Shown: positions 21,594-34,059, counted from the first letter of the stretch. The stretch: 64,000 nt of DNA from Gnetum montanum (GCA_015680685.1 MNCI01003632.1:367886-431885), one strand, 5' to 3'. The notes: generated from the letters alone by a model not told the origin. Program-made: numbers and translations.

Positions 21594-22129
21594 TTTGATT
21601 AGTGCTTGACTATGTGTGATTCAAGTCATAATCAAGTCATATAGGCTCAAGGCTATGTTTTTATATTTGAGGGACTACTTAACTTGTACCATTGTACTTA
21701 GGAAGTTCTTATCATTGGTCATGGACTTATTGTCTTGGTTATGATTCACTTTCTCCATGTTCCCCAAAATGCATACTTCAACCTTAGGTGGTTTTGGGTT
21801 TTCCTCTTTCTTATTCTACTAGCCTTTGTATTCCTCCCATGGTTTGCTTGTAAAAGTAGACTAGGTTGTAGAAGTCATGGGCATTGAGGATATCAGACTA
21901 GACATTAGTGGGCCCACTTCCTTTCATGACTTGGCTTACTAGTCATTGTTGTTATTGGCCTTCTACTTAGGCTTCTTATTGTACTTGGTTGAAGCTTTTT
22001 GGTTGTCATTTTTTGGTTTGGAAGAAGAAGTTGTGGCATTGGCCACCAAGGGGGATCATTTCTTAGTTGTGGGGGCTAGCAAAGTTGTAGTGGGTTAGGG
22101 AACTATGATGACAAAAGGTTTCCTTGGAG

Positions 22130-24432
22130 GCATTCATGATGGTGCTCTTACAACAAAAGGGGATCTTGAATTGGTGGAAGCTAAAGAGGCCCTTTCATTT
22201 TGAGGGGGCATCCAAATCATGAATGGTTCCCTTGTAGGAATTATATTATCATTAATGTTGAATGCCAATATAACATAAAGGTTTTTATTAGCGTTCAACA
22301 TGTCCTTATACACTTGCATCGATAGATTTTGTAGTCAAATTAGGTTGGATGCATCTAGAACCAACTCTTCCCTATCTATCATTTTCTATAGATAATCCTC
22401 TAGTATGAGGTAGAATTCTATGTCCTGAATAGGAAATTGGTGGTAGTGGTAAAAGTGATCTAGTTTAAAGAACCTAGGTAGGTGAAGATTATCCTTTGTT
22501 GCTCAAGTAGGATCTTTGGCTATTTCACATAGCTTCGCATGCTTCTTTTGAGAGGCTTTGGTCATTTGCTTATATTGTATGCATCCACTCTTCCACAATT
22601 GATCTAGTAGTTTAGATGGCTTCAATGGTAAGCTAGTGTACTTGTTACAATCCTTCTACTTGAATTTTAGCCTAGGAGTAATTGATGTAGTGATCCTAGA
22701 CATTAATGGTTGGTTATCATGGTTGTTAGCAGGGGCTTTGGGTGGGTTGGCCTTTGGCCCTTGGTTAGTGATTTTGGTCTCTTTGGTTACGGTTACTATG
22801 ACTAAATTATTCTACTTACTTTTCTCTATTTCCTTTCAGATATGTTGATTTTTATACACTACATAGGCAAGGTCATGACTAGCCTCTGCAACGTCCTCTA
22901 TGTTCTTCATCTAGGAGAACACCTGACTAAGGGACTACGGGTTAGGGTAGTATAGCTTAGAGTTTATAAAATTTTTAACTCCCTCCTTGAATATAGCCAA
23001 AAGATGGGTTTTGGCTCTAGGCCCTAGTATTTCATTTAGCATACCATTCCATCATTGGATGAACTTCTGCACTAGTTTAAGGGATCCCTGCTTGACCTTT
23101 ATTAGCTAGTCAAGTGTGGTGTCGAGCTTCAAGTCATACTTAAAGTAGTTAACAAATTGGGATATCAAGTCCTCAAGAGAGGATATAGATCATTTAGATA
23201 GGGTGCGGTACTAGTCAAGAACTTTCCTAGTTAAGGACATAGGGAAAATCCTCATAGTAGTATGTGGCCAGGCTTGTAATGACAAGAACTTTGAATGAAA
23301 GGTTATAAGGTGAGCGTTGGGATCACCCTCATCATTATACTTCATAAATTAGGGGATAAGGACACCAGGAGAAAGCGTCAAGGGTGGGATCACAAGATTA
23401 ATGGGATCATTCTGGTAAAAGTCCATGATCTTAACACTTTGAGAAGTAGAGGACTTGAGCCTCTTCAACTTCTCCATGAAGTCCTGGATCATTTGAAAGG
23501 CCTGATCTAAGCCCTGTGGTGTCCCTATAGGCTCCACGGTTTGAACGAAGGGTTGTAGTATTTACTAAGAGGCTTGTGGCCGTAATATCAATTATGGGAT
23601 AGAGGGGAGAGGTTGTGTTATAATGGTAGTTAATGAACTAAATAGAGAAAAGGAGGTTTATGCTAATACCTAAGGCATAAATGGAATGAAGGGGGTACAT
23701 GACCCCTGGGTTACCTAGGGTTCCATGGAGGGCTCCATCTAAGAGGTCAATAGGTTGGTGGTGGTAACCACCATCAACAATGGTCATACAAACCATGGCT
23801 GGGTGGTGAATGGTATGGAGAAACAAAAGGTGTTAAACTATGACGCTGATTATGCTTAGCATAGTGATGACTGGCTTGGGATCAAACATGGTCAGGTGAG
23901 GTGGGGGCAAAGGTGGTGTGGTATGCTTTGTGAAAGAGATAAAGGGAGTGGAGATGGGCCTTATTGTCTTAGGGGTTCCTTGTTAGAGAAGCGTATCTAA
24001 GACATTTTTGGGCTTAGATTTGGCCCTAAACTCATTCTCCTTCTCCTTTGGTTGCCCATTAGAGGTAGCCTTTTGATCCTCTTTGTCCATCTTTATTAGG
24101 TGAGCTAAGATACTAGCATAGACATTAATAAGAGATATTTGGTCATATGTGGAGGGAATATATTCCTTACTTTTGTCATATATAAGTTTAAATTTCCTTT
24201 TGGCTTTTTCTTCCATTTGCAGAATCAACATTCTAGCCTAGATCTTGTCACAAATGAAGTTGTAGTGCTCTTTATTTATGACTGAGAATTCAAGACTCTT
24301 TTCCCTCAATGTTAAAGATTGTCTACATTCGATGATAGTAGGGTCCTTGGGATTGTATATCCTCATGGTATACTAGTTGAACCTACTATTAGTGAATGTG
24401 AATGACAACTTGGTTGACTACTGGAAAGACAT
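22130..24432 (-). pseudogene. T2 gag (decayed)
   Basis: The ATG at 24432 opens MSFQ after the leader. A Lys/Glu-rich segment (LILQMEEKAKRKFKLIYDKSKEYIP, 24228-24150) predicts a helical N-terminus. The capsid core is clear: MRIFPMSLTRKVLD*YRTL (about 23255-23200), ISSLEDLISQFVNYFKYDLKLDTTLD (about 23185-23110), LIKVKQGSLKLVQKFIQ*WNG (about 23105-23040), then ILGPRAKTHLLAIFKEGVKNF, which is the typical retrotransposon-gag helix series. A charged C-terminal part runs to about 22130. Stops are scattered and no CCHC box is seen. Confidence 0.72.
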
Positions 24433-24837
24433 GGCTATGATGCTAAAAAGGATTGGAAAAGATTATAAAAGTGTGGGAAAAATGCAAATTCTAGCAAGTG
24501 GAGTTTTAAAATGTTTGAAAAGAGATAAAAACGTTTGAACATGAGCCACTTTCTATAAATAGTAAGTGGGGGTTAATTGTGGTATATCCCTTTGCTAAAA
24601 GTGGAAAGTTGAAGAGATGGTACCAGATCTCATAAATGCTAGGTTTTCTAGTTGCTTCTATGCTAAGTGTAGTAGGGAAAAAGGAAGGGGATGAGATGAG
24701 AAGTTCTGACACCTTCCTAGCTAATGTTGGTGAAGGGGGTTATTGAAAAATCAAAGTGGAAAGTTGGGATTTTTCACCAAAAATGGTTTTTGTCAAGTGG
24801 CCAATTTTCTTAACAATGAATGGGGAATGGGGGTTTG
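24433..24837 (-). other. T2 leader between PBS and gag
   Basis: Noncoding by position. It includes direct purine-rich runs (GGGAAAAAGGAAGGGGATG at 24674-24692). No coding similarity on either strand. Confidence 0.4.
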
Positions 24838-24854
24838 ATTGTTGAAAGCACCAA
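24838..24854 (-). other. T2 primer-binding site candidate
   Basis: The minus strand reads CTAACA then TTGGTGCTTTCAACAAT. TTGGTGCTTTCA directly after a CA is the usual PBS start of many plant Tat-lineage elements. I do not assign the tRNA. Confidence 0.5.
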
Positions 24855-26275
24855 TGTTAGAAAAATGAGAAAATTTTGGTAGCCAAGTAGGCATAGCTTC
24901 CACACCACATTAATTCTAGTTTTGGGAAAGAAATTCATAGTAGGTGTTGTGAAAATCCAAAACTCATGCACCTACAACTTCCACACTAAGGATTTTGTTG
25001 TGATGATGTGAGTGGTAGTGTTATAAATAGATTCAAAAGAATTTTGGTGTAAAAAATATGTATATTTCAACTAGAAGAGCAACGTTGGTTATGGGGAAAA
25101 CTAATTTTGATGAAGAAATTGGGTGGAGGCCCTCCTTCTAGCACTAAAAGCCTATAATGACTGAAAAATTAGATTGTAGGAAAACCAGAGAACTCAACAT
25201 AAGAGCTTTAATCCCAAATCCCCAGGGCCTCTAAAAAATTGGAATCTAAGGTTCCTTGGATGATTTGGTAGATCACCCAAGGACTTATAGAATGCAAAAA
25301 TGAATAATGCAAGGAAAAAATATAGATCTGAAAACTAAAAGCAATTGAAAATTTCACACAAGACTAAAATCTTAAAAATTTAATAAAAAATAAATAATGA
25401 GTCCAATAGATGTTTATAAGAAGTGTCCATGGAAAGCAAAAGGTGTTCACTTTGATGGGAATTAAGGATCCGTTAGAGCCGATGCAACCAACTCCACAAT
25501 CTGAATGTCCTGCTACTCCTAATGTTATTGAACCTCCTTTTGCTACTACTTTGGATCTGCAATGTTGGCTACTATTGGAGGTTGAGAAGTGTGAGAGATT
25601 TGGTTGTCAAAGTGCTCTACATTGGGAGTTGAGAATTCCAAGAGTACAACATGGAGACCAAAACCTCATGAATCTTAGGGGGGTAATGGGTGTTACAGGG
25701 CCATAGGGGTTCCACACTAAGGAGGATCTAAGAAGCTATGTTTATGCAAGTATGTAAGAGCTCTTGGATGCTGCAAAATGCCAAAGTGTGTGAATGAAAA
25801 TGGTTTACAACCTTAAAATAACATTTTTGATTTATTTTTTATATGTTTTGAGCCATGATTGGGGCTGCAAATTGGCTACACACAGTTGAGAAATTGGCTG
25901 CAAATTTCTGCCATGTACAGGTAAGATGGATGTCCAAATTGAAGGGGTTACTATGTATGGAAAGTTCCATAACCCCATGGACATTCTATTTAATATAAAT
26001 AGTAATGGGAGCCTCCACACTACCTTTGTTCTTCCACACTGAGCCTTCTACCATTCCTATTAGAGTCCATGGTCAATGTTGAAGTTAATGGAGTATCAAA
26101 ATCTAGTGCTTGTTGCTTCTATGTTGGGAGGAAGGTGTGTCAATCCTAGGGGGATGAAGGAATCAACATTGGGAAGAGAAGGTTAGACCCCTCCATGCTA
26201 GCCATTGTGAGTCCCTCACCCTTGCACACTGATATTTAGCCCTCCCCATCCCACCGCCAAGCCCCCGCCAACCGC
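24855..26275 (-). repeat. T2 5' LTR (left end defined, right end unknown)
   Basis: The inner end is TGTTAG on the plus strand (TAACA on minus) at 24855, next to the PBS. The region is noncoding, with repeated TTCCACACT words (24957, 25711, 26016 area), a CCATGCTAGCCATTGTGAG core at 26196 like the 5210-7420 array, and a C-rich stretch at 26240-26275 that ends in the assembly gap. No second LTR copy is in the window. Confidence 0.45.
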
Positions 26276-26293
26276 NNNNNNNNNNNNNNNNNN
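26276..26293. other. Assembly gap (18 N)
   Basis: A run of unknown bases. The 40 bases to its left are unusually C-rich for this window. The true gap length is unknown. Confidence 0.99.
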
Positions 26294-26512
26294 AAACTGA
26301 TCAAATTTCCATTTTCAGCATCACAAATAGCATTTTTAACCACCCTAAGCCCAAACATAGATAATGCATGAATTTTTCCACTTGGGGAATGAGGCAAGAG
26401 TATGAGATATGTGAGATTGTCCCTCATGAGTTACAATATTCATGTTTATAATGAAGTTTTACCTCAAGTTTCATGGGGTGGAGGAAAAATGATTACAACC
26501 TAAAAATATTGG
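26294..26512. other. Left flank of B1; unassigned
   Basis: No coding frame or repeat recognised. It ends with ATTGG (26508-26512), the left target-site duplicate of B1. By logic of the insertion it should continue the 3' spacer of B2, but no similarity to the spacers of B3 or B1 is evident. Confidence 0.4.
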
Positions 26513-27383
26513 TGATAAAGTGTATGTGTCTAACTTAGATATTAGAACCCTGATATTGGATACCCAATATTGGGAACCAAGAAGCGATGTTAGATATCCA
26601 ATATCACAAGATGTGTGCCAACCTATAAATATAATACTTAGGTGGACTGTTTGAGAGTCTTTGTCATAGTGTAGTAGAGCTCTTGTAGTTTTTCTTCTCC
26701 AGAGTTTGAATATTTTTCCAAGTCCCTGTAGCATGATTCATTGAGTGTATGGATCTTTATTTGAGCACTATTGTACCTAAGCACAACAGTGTGTGCGGAA
26801 ATAAAAACAAGCTTTCTAATAAATCGTGTAGCACTTTGGCTAGATTAAATATTTTCTTCATACATTTAATGTTTTATGCAATTTACTTTAATGATTAAAG
26901 TAATTAAGCTAAATTAAGATAGATTAAATAACAATTAATTAAGCACATAAGTATGTCCACTTTGAGCATGTGCATGATGCTTGGCAATCCCAGTAACACA
27001 TAACCTTTGGTAACCTAACAGTGTTATACGTGTTTAGGATGTGTACGGAAAGTGGAACGAGATGCTTATCTTAGGATTAGTTAGACATTGGTTAGTTAGT
27101 TAGACTAAATTAGCAATTAAATTAATTCATTCCTTTCATTGTTTATTTTAAGTACCCAAAACATAAAACATAAAAATAATAAAAATCATATGCCTTAATT
27201 TCACTTAACCATACCTTTGCATATCACAAGTGTAATTGGGAAGATAACAAATGATTGTTAGGGAAAGTTCACTTCCTAGGGGCTAGTGTACTGGATGACA
27301 AAGGATCCATAGAATTTGACTGGATTGCACATGAACAGTTAGTGATTCATATTGTTGAGTGTAGGGGTATTCACTACTCATTA
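26513..27383 (+). repeat. B1 5' LTR
   Basis: It starts TGATAAAGTG, carries the TATA box at 26624-26633, and ends TACTCATTA before the PBS. It is colinear with 31752-32639 along its length. Confidence 0.9.
26545..26633 (+). promoter_or_regulatory. B1 5' LTR promoter: GATATC array and TATA box
   Basis: Array words GATATTAG, TGATATTGGATACCCAATATTGGG and TAGATATCCAATATC at 26538-26606, followed by TATAAATATA at 26624. The central pair is a near-perfect palindrome (GATATTGG/CCAATAT). Confidence 0.6.
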
Positions 27384-27384
27384 T

Positions 27385-27403
27385 TGGCATCATTGCCAGG
27401 GAC
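27385..27403 (+). other. B1 primer-binding site (tRNA-Asp type)
   Basis: TGGCATCATTGCCAGGGAC follows the LTR with a one-base spacer and matches the tRNA-Asp complement TGGCGCCGTTGCCGGGG with a few changes. Confidence 0.75.
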
Positions 27404-27536
27404 TCTTTTTTTTTTGAAATGTGCACTAGCTAGGCATAGTGAAAATCATTAACATCATTGGACAAACCCTAAGGTCAAAATCATGCTAAAAATAAATATA
27501 ATAATTTATGCACAGTGATATCTTATTTTAATTTCA

Positions 27537-29310
27537 AAATTTCTTCTTCTCATAGGTGTAATGATACTAAATCACTTGTGCCTCAAGAATGTAGGATGGT
27601 ATACACTCATCCAGATGAGTATGTACTTAACTTCATCTTCATCTTGCATCAAGATGGACAATTACAGTGGCAAGATATGGAGGGCAACATTATAATGCCT
27701 CCTAATCGATTTGTGCCTAGGATGCTACCCCAAACGCTTAGGAGATTGGACATATAGGATCTTCAAGAAGAGTACATTCTACATGACCATGACTATTGGG
27801 ACTACTATCCCATCAAAACATAATGTAGAAGAGATTGACATCGGGTCAAGCACCATGAGGCTTTGAAAGGGAAATGGTTCACCAACCCCTTGTTCCTACT
27901 AAACCAAAACAAAAATTAGGATCCTTCCTCTAGGGATTCTTAACATGAAGATTCTCCACCCCCCTGATATTGGTGATGGGGTTTTGAACCTAAATTTGCA
28001 ATCCACTATTAACAATTCAGGTTTAGGAAAAAATGGAAGTCAAAGAAGGGGCTCGAGAAAGAATCAAGATGACAAGAAAGTTGATGAATGTTGTTGTGAA
28101 AAGTGACGAGGAGGTGGTAGATATCATGGTGGTAGTAGTCCTCCTCCCTCTTTTTCCTCTTCATCTGCATCTTCTTCTTCCTCTTATGGTTTTGACAGAT
28201 GCCAAAGAAAGAACAACCATGATGAGGGTGAACAAAGGGATAATGATAATCATATAGACCACCATGAATGAAGGGGTAGTAGAGGACAACATAGGCATCA
28301 TTGAAATAATGATGATGATGGGCCTTTACATGCCACTTGAAGCATTCTAAACATTGTAGAGGAAGTAAAAATTCAAACTAGGCATGTGAAAGATAGTCGG
28401 ATCAAGTAACTTAACATGAATATTATCCTCAGATTTGAGGGGGGATATAATTCTAATCCACAAGCACATCTTCAAGCCTTTCATGATGCCTATGCCTTAC
28501 AGAATATTGAAAATTATTGGAAAAAATTAAAGCTATTTCCCAAGATGCTTATCAAAGAAGCATAAAGCTAGTATCAATCCTTGGAGTTGGAATCCATCCA
28601 TAGGTGGAGTACAATGCTAGAATTATTCAATGACAAATATTAGATGTACTCTTGGGTTTCTAATTTGAGAAGGAAGATCCAAGGATGGAAGTAAGCAACA
28701 CATGAGCCCTTGGACACTACCATGGGTAGATACTATTCTCTCATACACTAATGCCTCGACCATGATTATTCTCAGCAGGAATAACTTCACCACATCATAG
28801 ATGGACTGAGATTAGAAATGAGAAGAACTCTTGGGGTCTATGCCAAAGAAATACTATTACAACTTAGAGCCCATTAGATCCAAAGGTTGATAGAGTAGTT
28901 AGCAAAAGAAGAAAGAGAGCTAAGAAAATGGGAAAGTGCTAAGGAATATAATAGGGATCCTTCCATTAGAAAAAGGAAGGTTAGATTTTGCAACAAGGAG
29001 GAGGAGTCACCACTTGATGAGGTGGTGCAATGAAAAACCTTGCCAATTCAAAAGTCTATTTTTGATATATCAGCCAAGGTTGATAAATTATGAGATTCTT
29101 TGGATGAAAAATTCCAAATTACTCTAAAAATCATAGAAGAGTCAAGAGAGTAGAGTAGTGATCATGCAACTGAATGTGCCTACGAAAGGGATAATGACAA
29201 AGCTGCTGTAGTAGAAGAAATTGTGAAGATAGAATCATATGATGATGGTGGGTCTAACATCTACGAATACGAGAATCATAAAAAATGTTGCCCTATCATG
29301 TTAGGGTGTA
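27537..29310 (+). pseudogene. B1 gag (decayed)
   Basis: Gag precursor. The ancestral start ATGGCTTCTTCT, still present in B4, is eroded to ATTTCTTCTTCT at about 27537. YTHPDEYVLNFIFILHQDGQLQW and DMEGNIIMPPNRFVPRML at 27605-27725; a His/Ser/Gly-rich variable part follows. The capsid core RFEGGYNSNPQAHLQAFHDAYALQNIE is at about 28433-28512, then the retrotransposon-gag helices KKLKLFPKMLIKEA, STMLELFNDKY, LRRKIQGWK, YYSLIH, LHHIIDGLRLEMRRTLG (28530-28830) and a Lys/Glu-rich tail to 29290. Many stops are present. Confidence 0.82.
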
Positions 29311-29391
29311 CACACTAAATCCTGGATTGGTAAGAAGGAAAGCACCTAGAATATTACCATATCCTCAAGGCACTCTAAGGTAGTTCCATTA

Positions 29392-29700
29392 GTAATAAAA
29401 AATGCCATCATTTTAGAATTAGGAAAGTCAAATTTCAACCAGGAAATAAGGTCTTCTACTAAAATCCACACATGTACCATAATGAACTAAGTTCCAAAAA
29501 CTATGGGAGGGTCCTTATATTCTTTTTGAAACCTTTCCTTCTAGGGCCATGTTGATCTACAAACTTGAGAGCCTAGACAAGAAAAAACTAATCAACATGC
29601 AACAAATTAGACCTTTCCATGAGTATAAGGAAGCCATTGGTTGCAAGACCTCCTCAGATGGAGAACCACTCAATTTTTTGGATCTCTTCCTTCCAAATTA
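29392..29700 (+). pseudogene. B1 integrase C-terminal remnant
   Basis: After the deletion junction near 29390 the plus strand encodes RKVKFQPGNKVFY, NPHMY, KLWEGPYILFETFPSRAMLIYKLESLDKKKL and MQQIRPFHEY, the C-terminal domain of an Athila-type integrase. It aligns base for base with B3 48070-48300. Zinc finger, catalytic core, RT and RNase H are gone. Confidence 0.75.
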
Positions 29701-31751
29701 GTCATGGAGGAGATGGCTATCCATGTTAATCATATAAATGGCTCAGGTTTTTATTTTTATTTTTTGTTTTACCCTTTTTTCTTTTCTACTTTTTATTTTT
29801 TTACAACATTTTTTTTATTTTAAAAAATTGTTAATATGTTTTATTTTTCTTGAATATTTTAAAATTTATTGTATATTTTTCTTTATTTTGATGTGATTTT
29901 CTTATTGTGTTCTAATAATAAAGTGCCTTATTGCCAATAGGGTATAGTGTGGTTTGCTTAATGTGGGCATGCGTTATTTGATTATCTAGTTATTTGATTA
30001 TTAGTGTCTAGATTCTAGCTTTAAATTTTGTTATTAATAACTAAGAAATGGTTTCTTTTTCATGAAATAGGAAATGATTCCACGTCATCCATCCATCCAA
30101 AAACTCTATGGTGTTTTTGGTTTTGGAAGTATGAGCCCCCTTTCCATAACAAACCTTTAACAAACTTGTGACCTTGGTAGTTTCCAGACTTGGAAAGAAT
30201 TCAAAGGTTTGAATAGGGTGTGACTTCAAGGGAACTCAATACTCTTTGTACCCTTCTACTTACTCTAGTGCATGAGTGTTTTCATGAATTTCTTACCATT
30301 CCATGTTGAACAATAGTAAGAAGTTAAATAAGTCTTTGCATGGTGTGGTTCCCATTTAAATAATAATAATAATAATAATGGAAATTTAGAGCATACCCCT
30401 GACATAGAATAATGGGCTACAAGCACTGGTTATGGCACTCAAAAGGCGTGTTACGCATGCCTAAAAGTCCCCTCTAACTAAGGAATGGTGATTGATCTAT
30501 GGGAGCACTCTTATGTCTCAAGGGGATGGACCAATCTTAGAGTGGTGATTTCAAGTCACTGAATGTGGTTGGTTTTGGTTTGGATAAAGGATGGATTTTA
30601 TCAAGTTATTTAACCACAAAATTCATGAGGGACTTCATGTGACCTTAATGAGGAACTATATTCCACTTTCTCTCTCTCATCCATCTATGTTTCCATGTCT
30701 CACCTCACTATCGATGTTCATGTCCTTATTTGATGTGTTGAAATTCTTAGGTAGTTTCTTTCAAGTTTTCATACTTACCTTTCGATAATCATTAATCACC
30801 CATGGGTTCCATGGACTCCTTGGTTTGAGGATATGCAAGGGAAGTAAAGGACATGTTCTTGCTTTGGGAAGGATCCACTTGCATACTTTTTGGTTGGGAT
30901 AGTTAAATTCTTTATCCTTAGGCATTCCCACAATCAAATCCTTTTGTGTGCCCCATTGGTGACATCCGATTGTGTGCATCTTCACAATGTTTTTTAGTGA
31001 AATACTATTTTTTGTTGTGAATTTTTTAATCCTCTTTAAGAATTTCATCACGTTTGGGATTTTTAGAATTTAATGATGAACCACTTATCCATTTCATCCC
31101 ATTTTTCAATCTTCCTACCATTAGAGGTACACTCTATGTTGTTGCAACCACTCTGGTTTTTTATTTATGACCAATTTATTTTCAAATTTTTCTAACTTCC
31201 ACAAAGGTTTAACTAAGGGTTAATATTAACATCATCAATCCATGCAGTTAAACCCTTTTAATGAACTTTGATAGTCATAGAAATCAAATACTATTAAAAG
31301 ATTCAATACACCATAAGCACAACCTAGTGAAGTGTAATTGCCAACAAGACAAGGTATCTAAAAGTTATAAGTTACACATTGCATACTAATATGTGATATT
31401 GTTATGGTTACAGAGGGAAACATGGACTGAAAGTGGGATTGTCTTCACCAAGGAATAAGAAGCAACATCATGTGACAAAGCCCCTTCATGATCATTGAAT
31501 CTTCTCTCTCGTTTTTCAGTTGCCAGAGGAGTTGGATGTCAATTTTGGCCATAGTGTTCAATTTTATTATCATGAACATCCAATTTTGTAAAAGATTGTA
31601 AATTCGTACACTTGGGCACTTAGAATCTATCTATTTTTTCTAAGTTAGTTTTCATGTTAGTTAATAATCCCATACCTTCTCAATATTTTGTAAGGGACTT
31701 GTTACTTTTTTTGTTCACTCAAGAATGAGTTTTCATTCAGTTGTCAGGGTA
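29701..31751 (+). other. B1 noncoding 3' spacer
   Basis: Begins with a strongly T-rich run (29740-29900), then sequence homologous to B3 48620-49760 and partly to the A-subfamily spacer (GGATCCACTTGCATAC at 30868). An (AAT)n microsatellite is at 30357-30379. It ends with GTCAGGGTA, the weak PPT, immediately before the 3' LTR. There is no extra ORF, unlike A1. Confidence 0.7.
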
Positions 31752-32639
31752 TGATGAGGTGTATTTTTTCTAGCTCTGATATTAGATATATTCGATATCA
31801 AAGCTGCGATATTGAATACTTGATATCTCAAACCAAGAAGTGATGTCGAATATCTAACATCGTAGGATGTGTGCCAGCCTATAAATATAATACTTGGGTG
31901 CATAGTTTGAGAGTCTTTGTCATAGTGTAGCAAAGATCTTGTAATTTTTCTTTCCAAGAGTTAGAATATTTTCCCAAGTGCCCGTAGCAAGAGTCATTGA
32001 GTGTATAGATCTTTATTCGAGCATTGTTGTACCTAAGCATAACAATGTGTGTAGCAATAAAGACAATTTTTCTAATAAACCTTGCAACACTTCAGCTAGA
32101 TTAAATATTTTCTTCATATATTTAATGTTTCATGCAATTTTCTTTAATGCTTAAAGTAACCAAGCTAAATTAAGCTAGATTAAATAGCAATTAATTAATC
32201 ACATAAGTACATCCACTTCAAGCATGCGCATGATGCTTGGTGATCTTAGTAATGCTTAATGTTTGATAATCTAGTAGCATTATACATGTTTAGGATGTTT
32301 ACAAAATGTGGAACCAGATGCTTATGTTAGGATTAGTTAAACATTGGTTAGTTAGTTAGATTAAATTGGCAATTAAATTACTTCATTTCTTTCATCCTTT
32401 ATTTTAAGCACCCAAAGCATAAAACATAAAAATAATAAAAATCATATGCCTCGATTACACTTAATCATGCCTTTGCATATTACAATTGTAATTGGAAAGA
32501 CAACGAGTGATTGTTAGGACAAGTTCACGTCCTAGAGGCTAGTGTACTAGAAGATAAAGGGTCCATGGAATTTGACCAGATCATGTGTGAACATTTAGTG
32601 ATTTGTATGGTTGAGTGTAGAGGTATTCACTAATTATCA
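31752..32639 (+). repeat. B1 3' LTR
   Basis: It starts TGATGAGGTG and ends TTATCA, followed by the TSD ATTGG. TATA box TATAAATATAA at 31880; array words ATATTCGATATC, GCGATATTG, TTGATATCTC, TGTCGAATATC at 31770-31860 keep three CGA/CGATAT forms. Confidence 0.9.
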
Positions 32640-32644
32640 ATTGG

Positions 32645-32949
32645 TGGTGTTTCAATTTAAACAAGGAAAAATATATAAAATACATTACAAAATACTCAAG
32701 AAAATAGAAAATGTATATAAAATGGTGTAAAACAAAAAAAGTTGAAAAAATAAGAGGCCATTACAAGATCTTAGCATGGATGGCCCTCTCCTCCATGACT
32801 AAGTTGGAAGGAGAAGATTTAAAAAATAGAGCATGCATGGCCTCAATTGAGATGTTGTTGCCACTAATTATCCTTGATTCTAGAAAAGGTTTGACTTATT
32901 GCATGTTGACCTGTAACTATTTGTTTGGGCTATAAGGGTGATAAATTGT
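32645..32949 (-). other. B2 spacer start
   Basis: Reads (minus strand) CTTAGTCATGGAGGAGA, a segment shared with B1 (29698) and B3 (48363), then a T-rich run. The shared segment lies just 3' of the integrase tail in all three copies. Confidence 0.55.
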
Positions 32950-33960
32950 CATGACCCTAGATGGAAAAGTTGCATGGATAATATAAGGTCCCTTTCCATA
33001 GTATTTGGAATTTTGTGTGTTGAGGTACATGCATGGGGTTCTAGTAAAGAACCTTATCTCCTAGTTGAAATTTAACTTTTCTTATTTTGAGGTTATGACA
33101 TTGTTTGTTTTGTGCCTTGTGCACTTCATTTAGGGATAGGACTACTAATTAGTTTTCATCTAGCATGTTTAAGTTGATTAATCATTTTCTTTGGGCTATA
33201 CTCAAATTAAGTTCAAGTACACAGGCCATTGAAAGTGTACAGAGCTCTACTTGGATATGAAGAGTTGAAAGTTTTCCATATACTAACTCATAAGAAGAAT
33301 AATAGATAGAGAGTTTCCATGTTGACTGATAAGCTCAAAGAGCATCATTGAGTTTGATGCCCTAATTCTTCCTATACTTACTAAATATATGTGTTAGTAT
33401 CTTAGTTATTTCCTTATTAGTGNATAAGTGACATATGTAAAATATGTTTCATTATTAGAAATTAGTGTCCTTGGCATACCAAACCTATTTATCATATTTT
33501 TTTGTACAAATTGTGCAACAATAGAGAATGAATAGTTGGTGATGGTGGCAACTTCAACCCACTTATTGCAATAGTTAATGATGATGATGATATATGCATT
33601 TTCATTATACATAGGTTTGATGGGCCCCATGAAGTTGATGCCCCAAATATCGAAAGACTCCAATGGTTGAATCCACTATTGGGGCCCTTCCATTTGTTTA
33701 GTAATCCTTTCATCTCTTTGACATCTATCACATGAATGGAAGAACTAATCGGCATCCTTGAAGATCATTGGCTAGTAATATCCTACCATGAGAATTTTAA
33801 TGGTCATCCTCCTCCCAACATAGTAGCCCCCATAAGGACCTTCATGAGCATCCTGAAGGACTTAAAGTTAATCAACATTAGGTACACACCATCATACTAG
33901 GTCATCAGCATAACTCTTGTAGAGGTTGCTCTTGATTTTCATGTATTGTTTGTACTAGTG
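32950..33960 (-). pseudogene. B2 integrase (decayed)
   Basis: From 33950 down: THEGPYGGYYVGRRMTIKIL (zinc finger His side), YYWPMIFKDADQFFHSCDRCQR (Cys pair kept), then the core ESFDIWGINFMGPI (first catalytic Asp is Asn here), AYIIIIINYCNKWVEVATI, NMINRFGMPRTLISNNETYF (second Asp region DNG eroded to SNN). The C-terminal tail YGKGPYIIHATFPSRVM is near 33000. One ambiguous base is at 33423. The zinc-finger sequence is the best preserved among the copies. Confidence 0.8.
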
Positions 33961-34059
33961 AAGAAACTATTGTTTCTTCCTATTATCCCATTCATGTGGC
34001 ATCTCTTGAGTAAGTAGGTAGGAAAAAAAATAAGTTCATTTGGCAATTAATCAAATAGT

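Larger units (their letters stand above)
19926..26275 (-). mobile_element. T2: 5' half of a Tat/Ogre-like retrotransposon
   Basis: Minus strand: LTR end (26275-24855), PBS, leader, gag (24432-22130), protease (21593-21050), then a noncoding spacer with a 29-bp tandem array, cut by A1 at 19925. No RT follows within this piece. T1 (RT-RH-RH-IN, same strand, same repeat) lies beyond A1 and the 5210-9929 block and may be its continuation. Confidence 0.65.
26513..32639 (+). mobile_element. B1: structurally complete but pol-deleted Athila-like element
   Basis: Two full LTRs (26513-27383 and 31752-32639), a PBS, a decayed gag, a small integrase C-terminal remnant and a noncoding spacer. ATTGG directly precedes the 5' LTR (26508-26512) and directly follows the 3' LTR (32640-32644), a perfect 5-bp target duplication. 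Compared with B3, everything between the gag linker (B3 about 44180) and the integrase tail (B3 about 48060), some 3.9 kb, is absent, leaving a non-autonomous element of 6.1 kb. It inserted in the spacer of B2, whose integrase tail begins at about 32950 on the minus strand. Confidence 0.9.
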
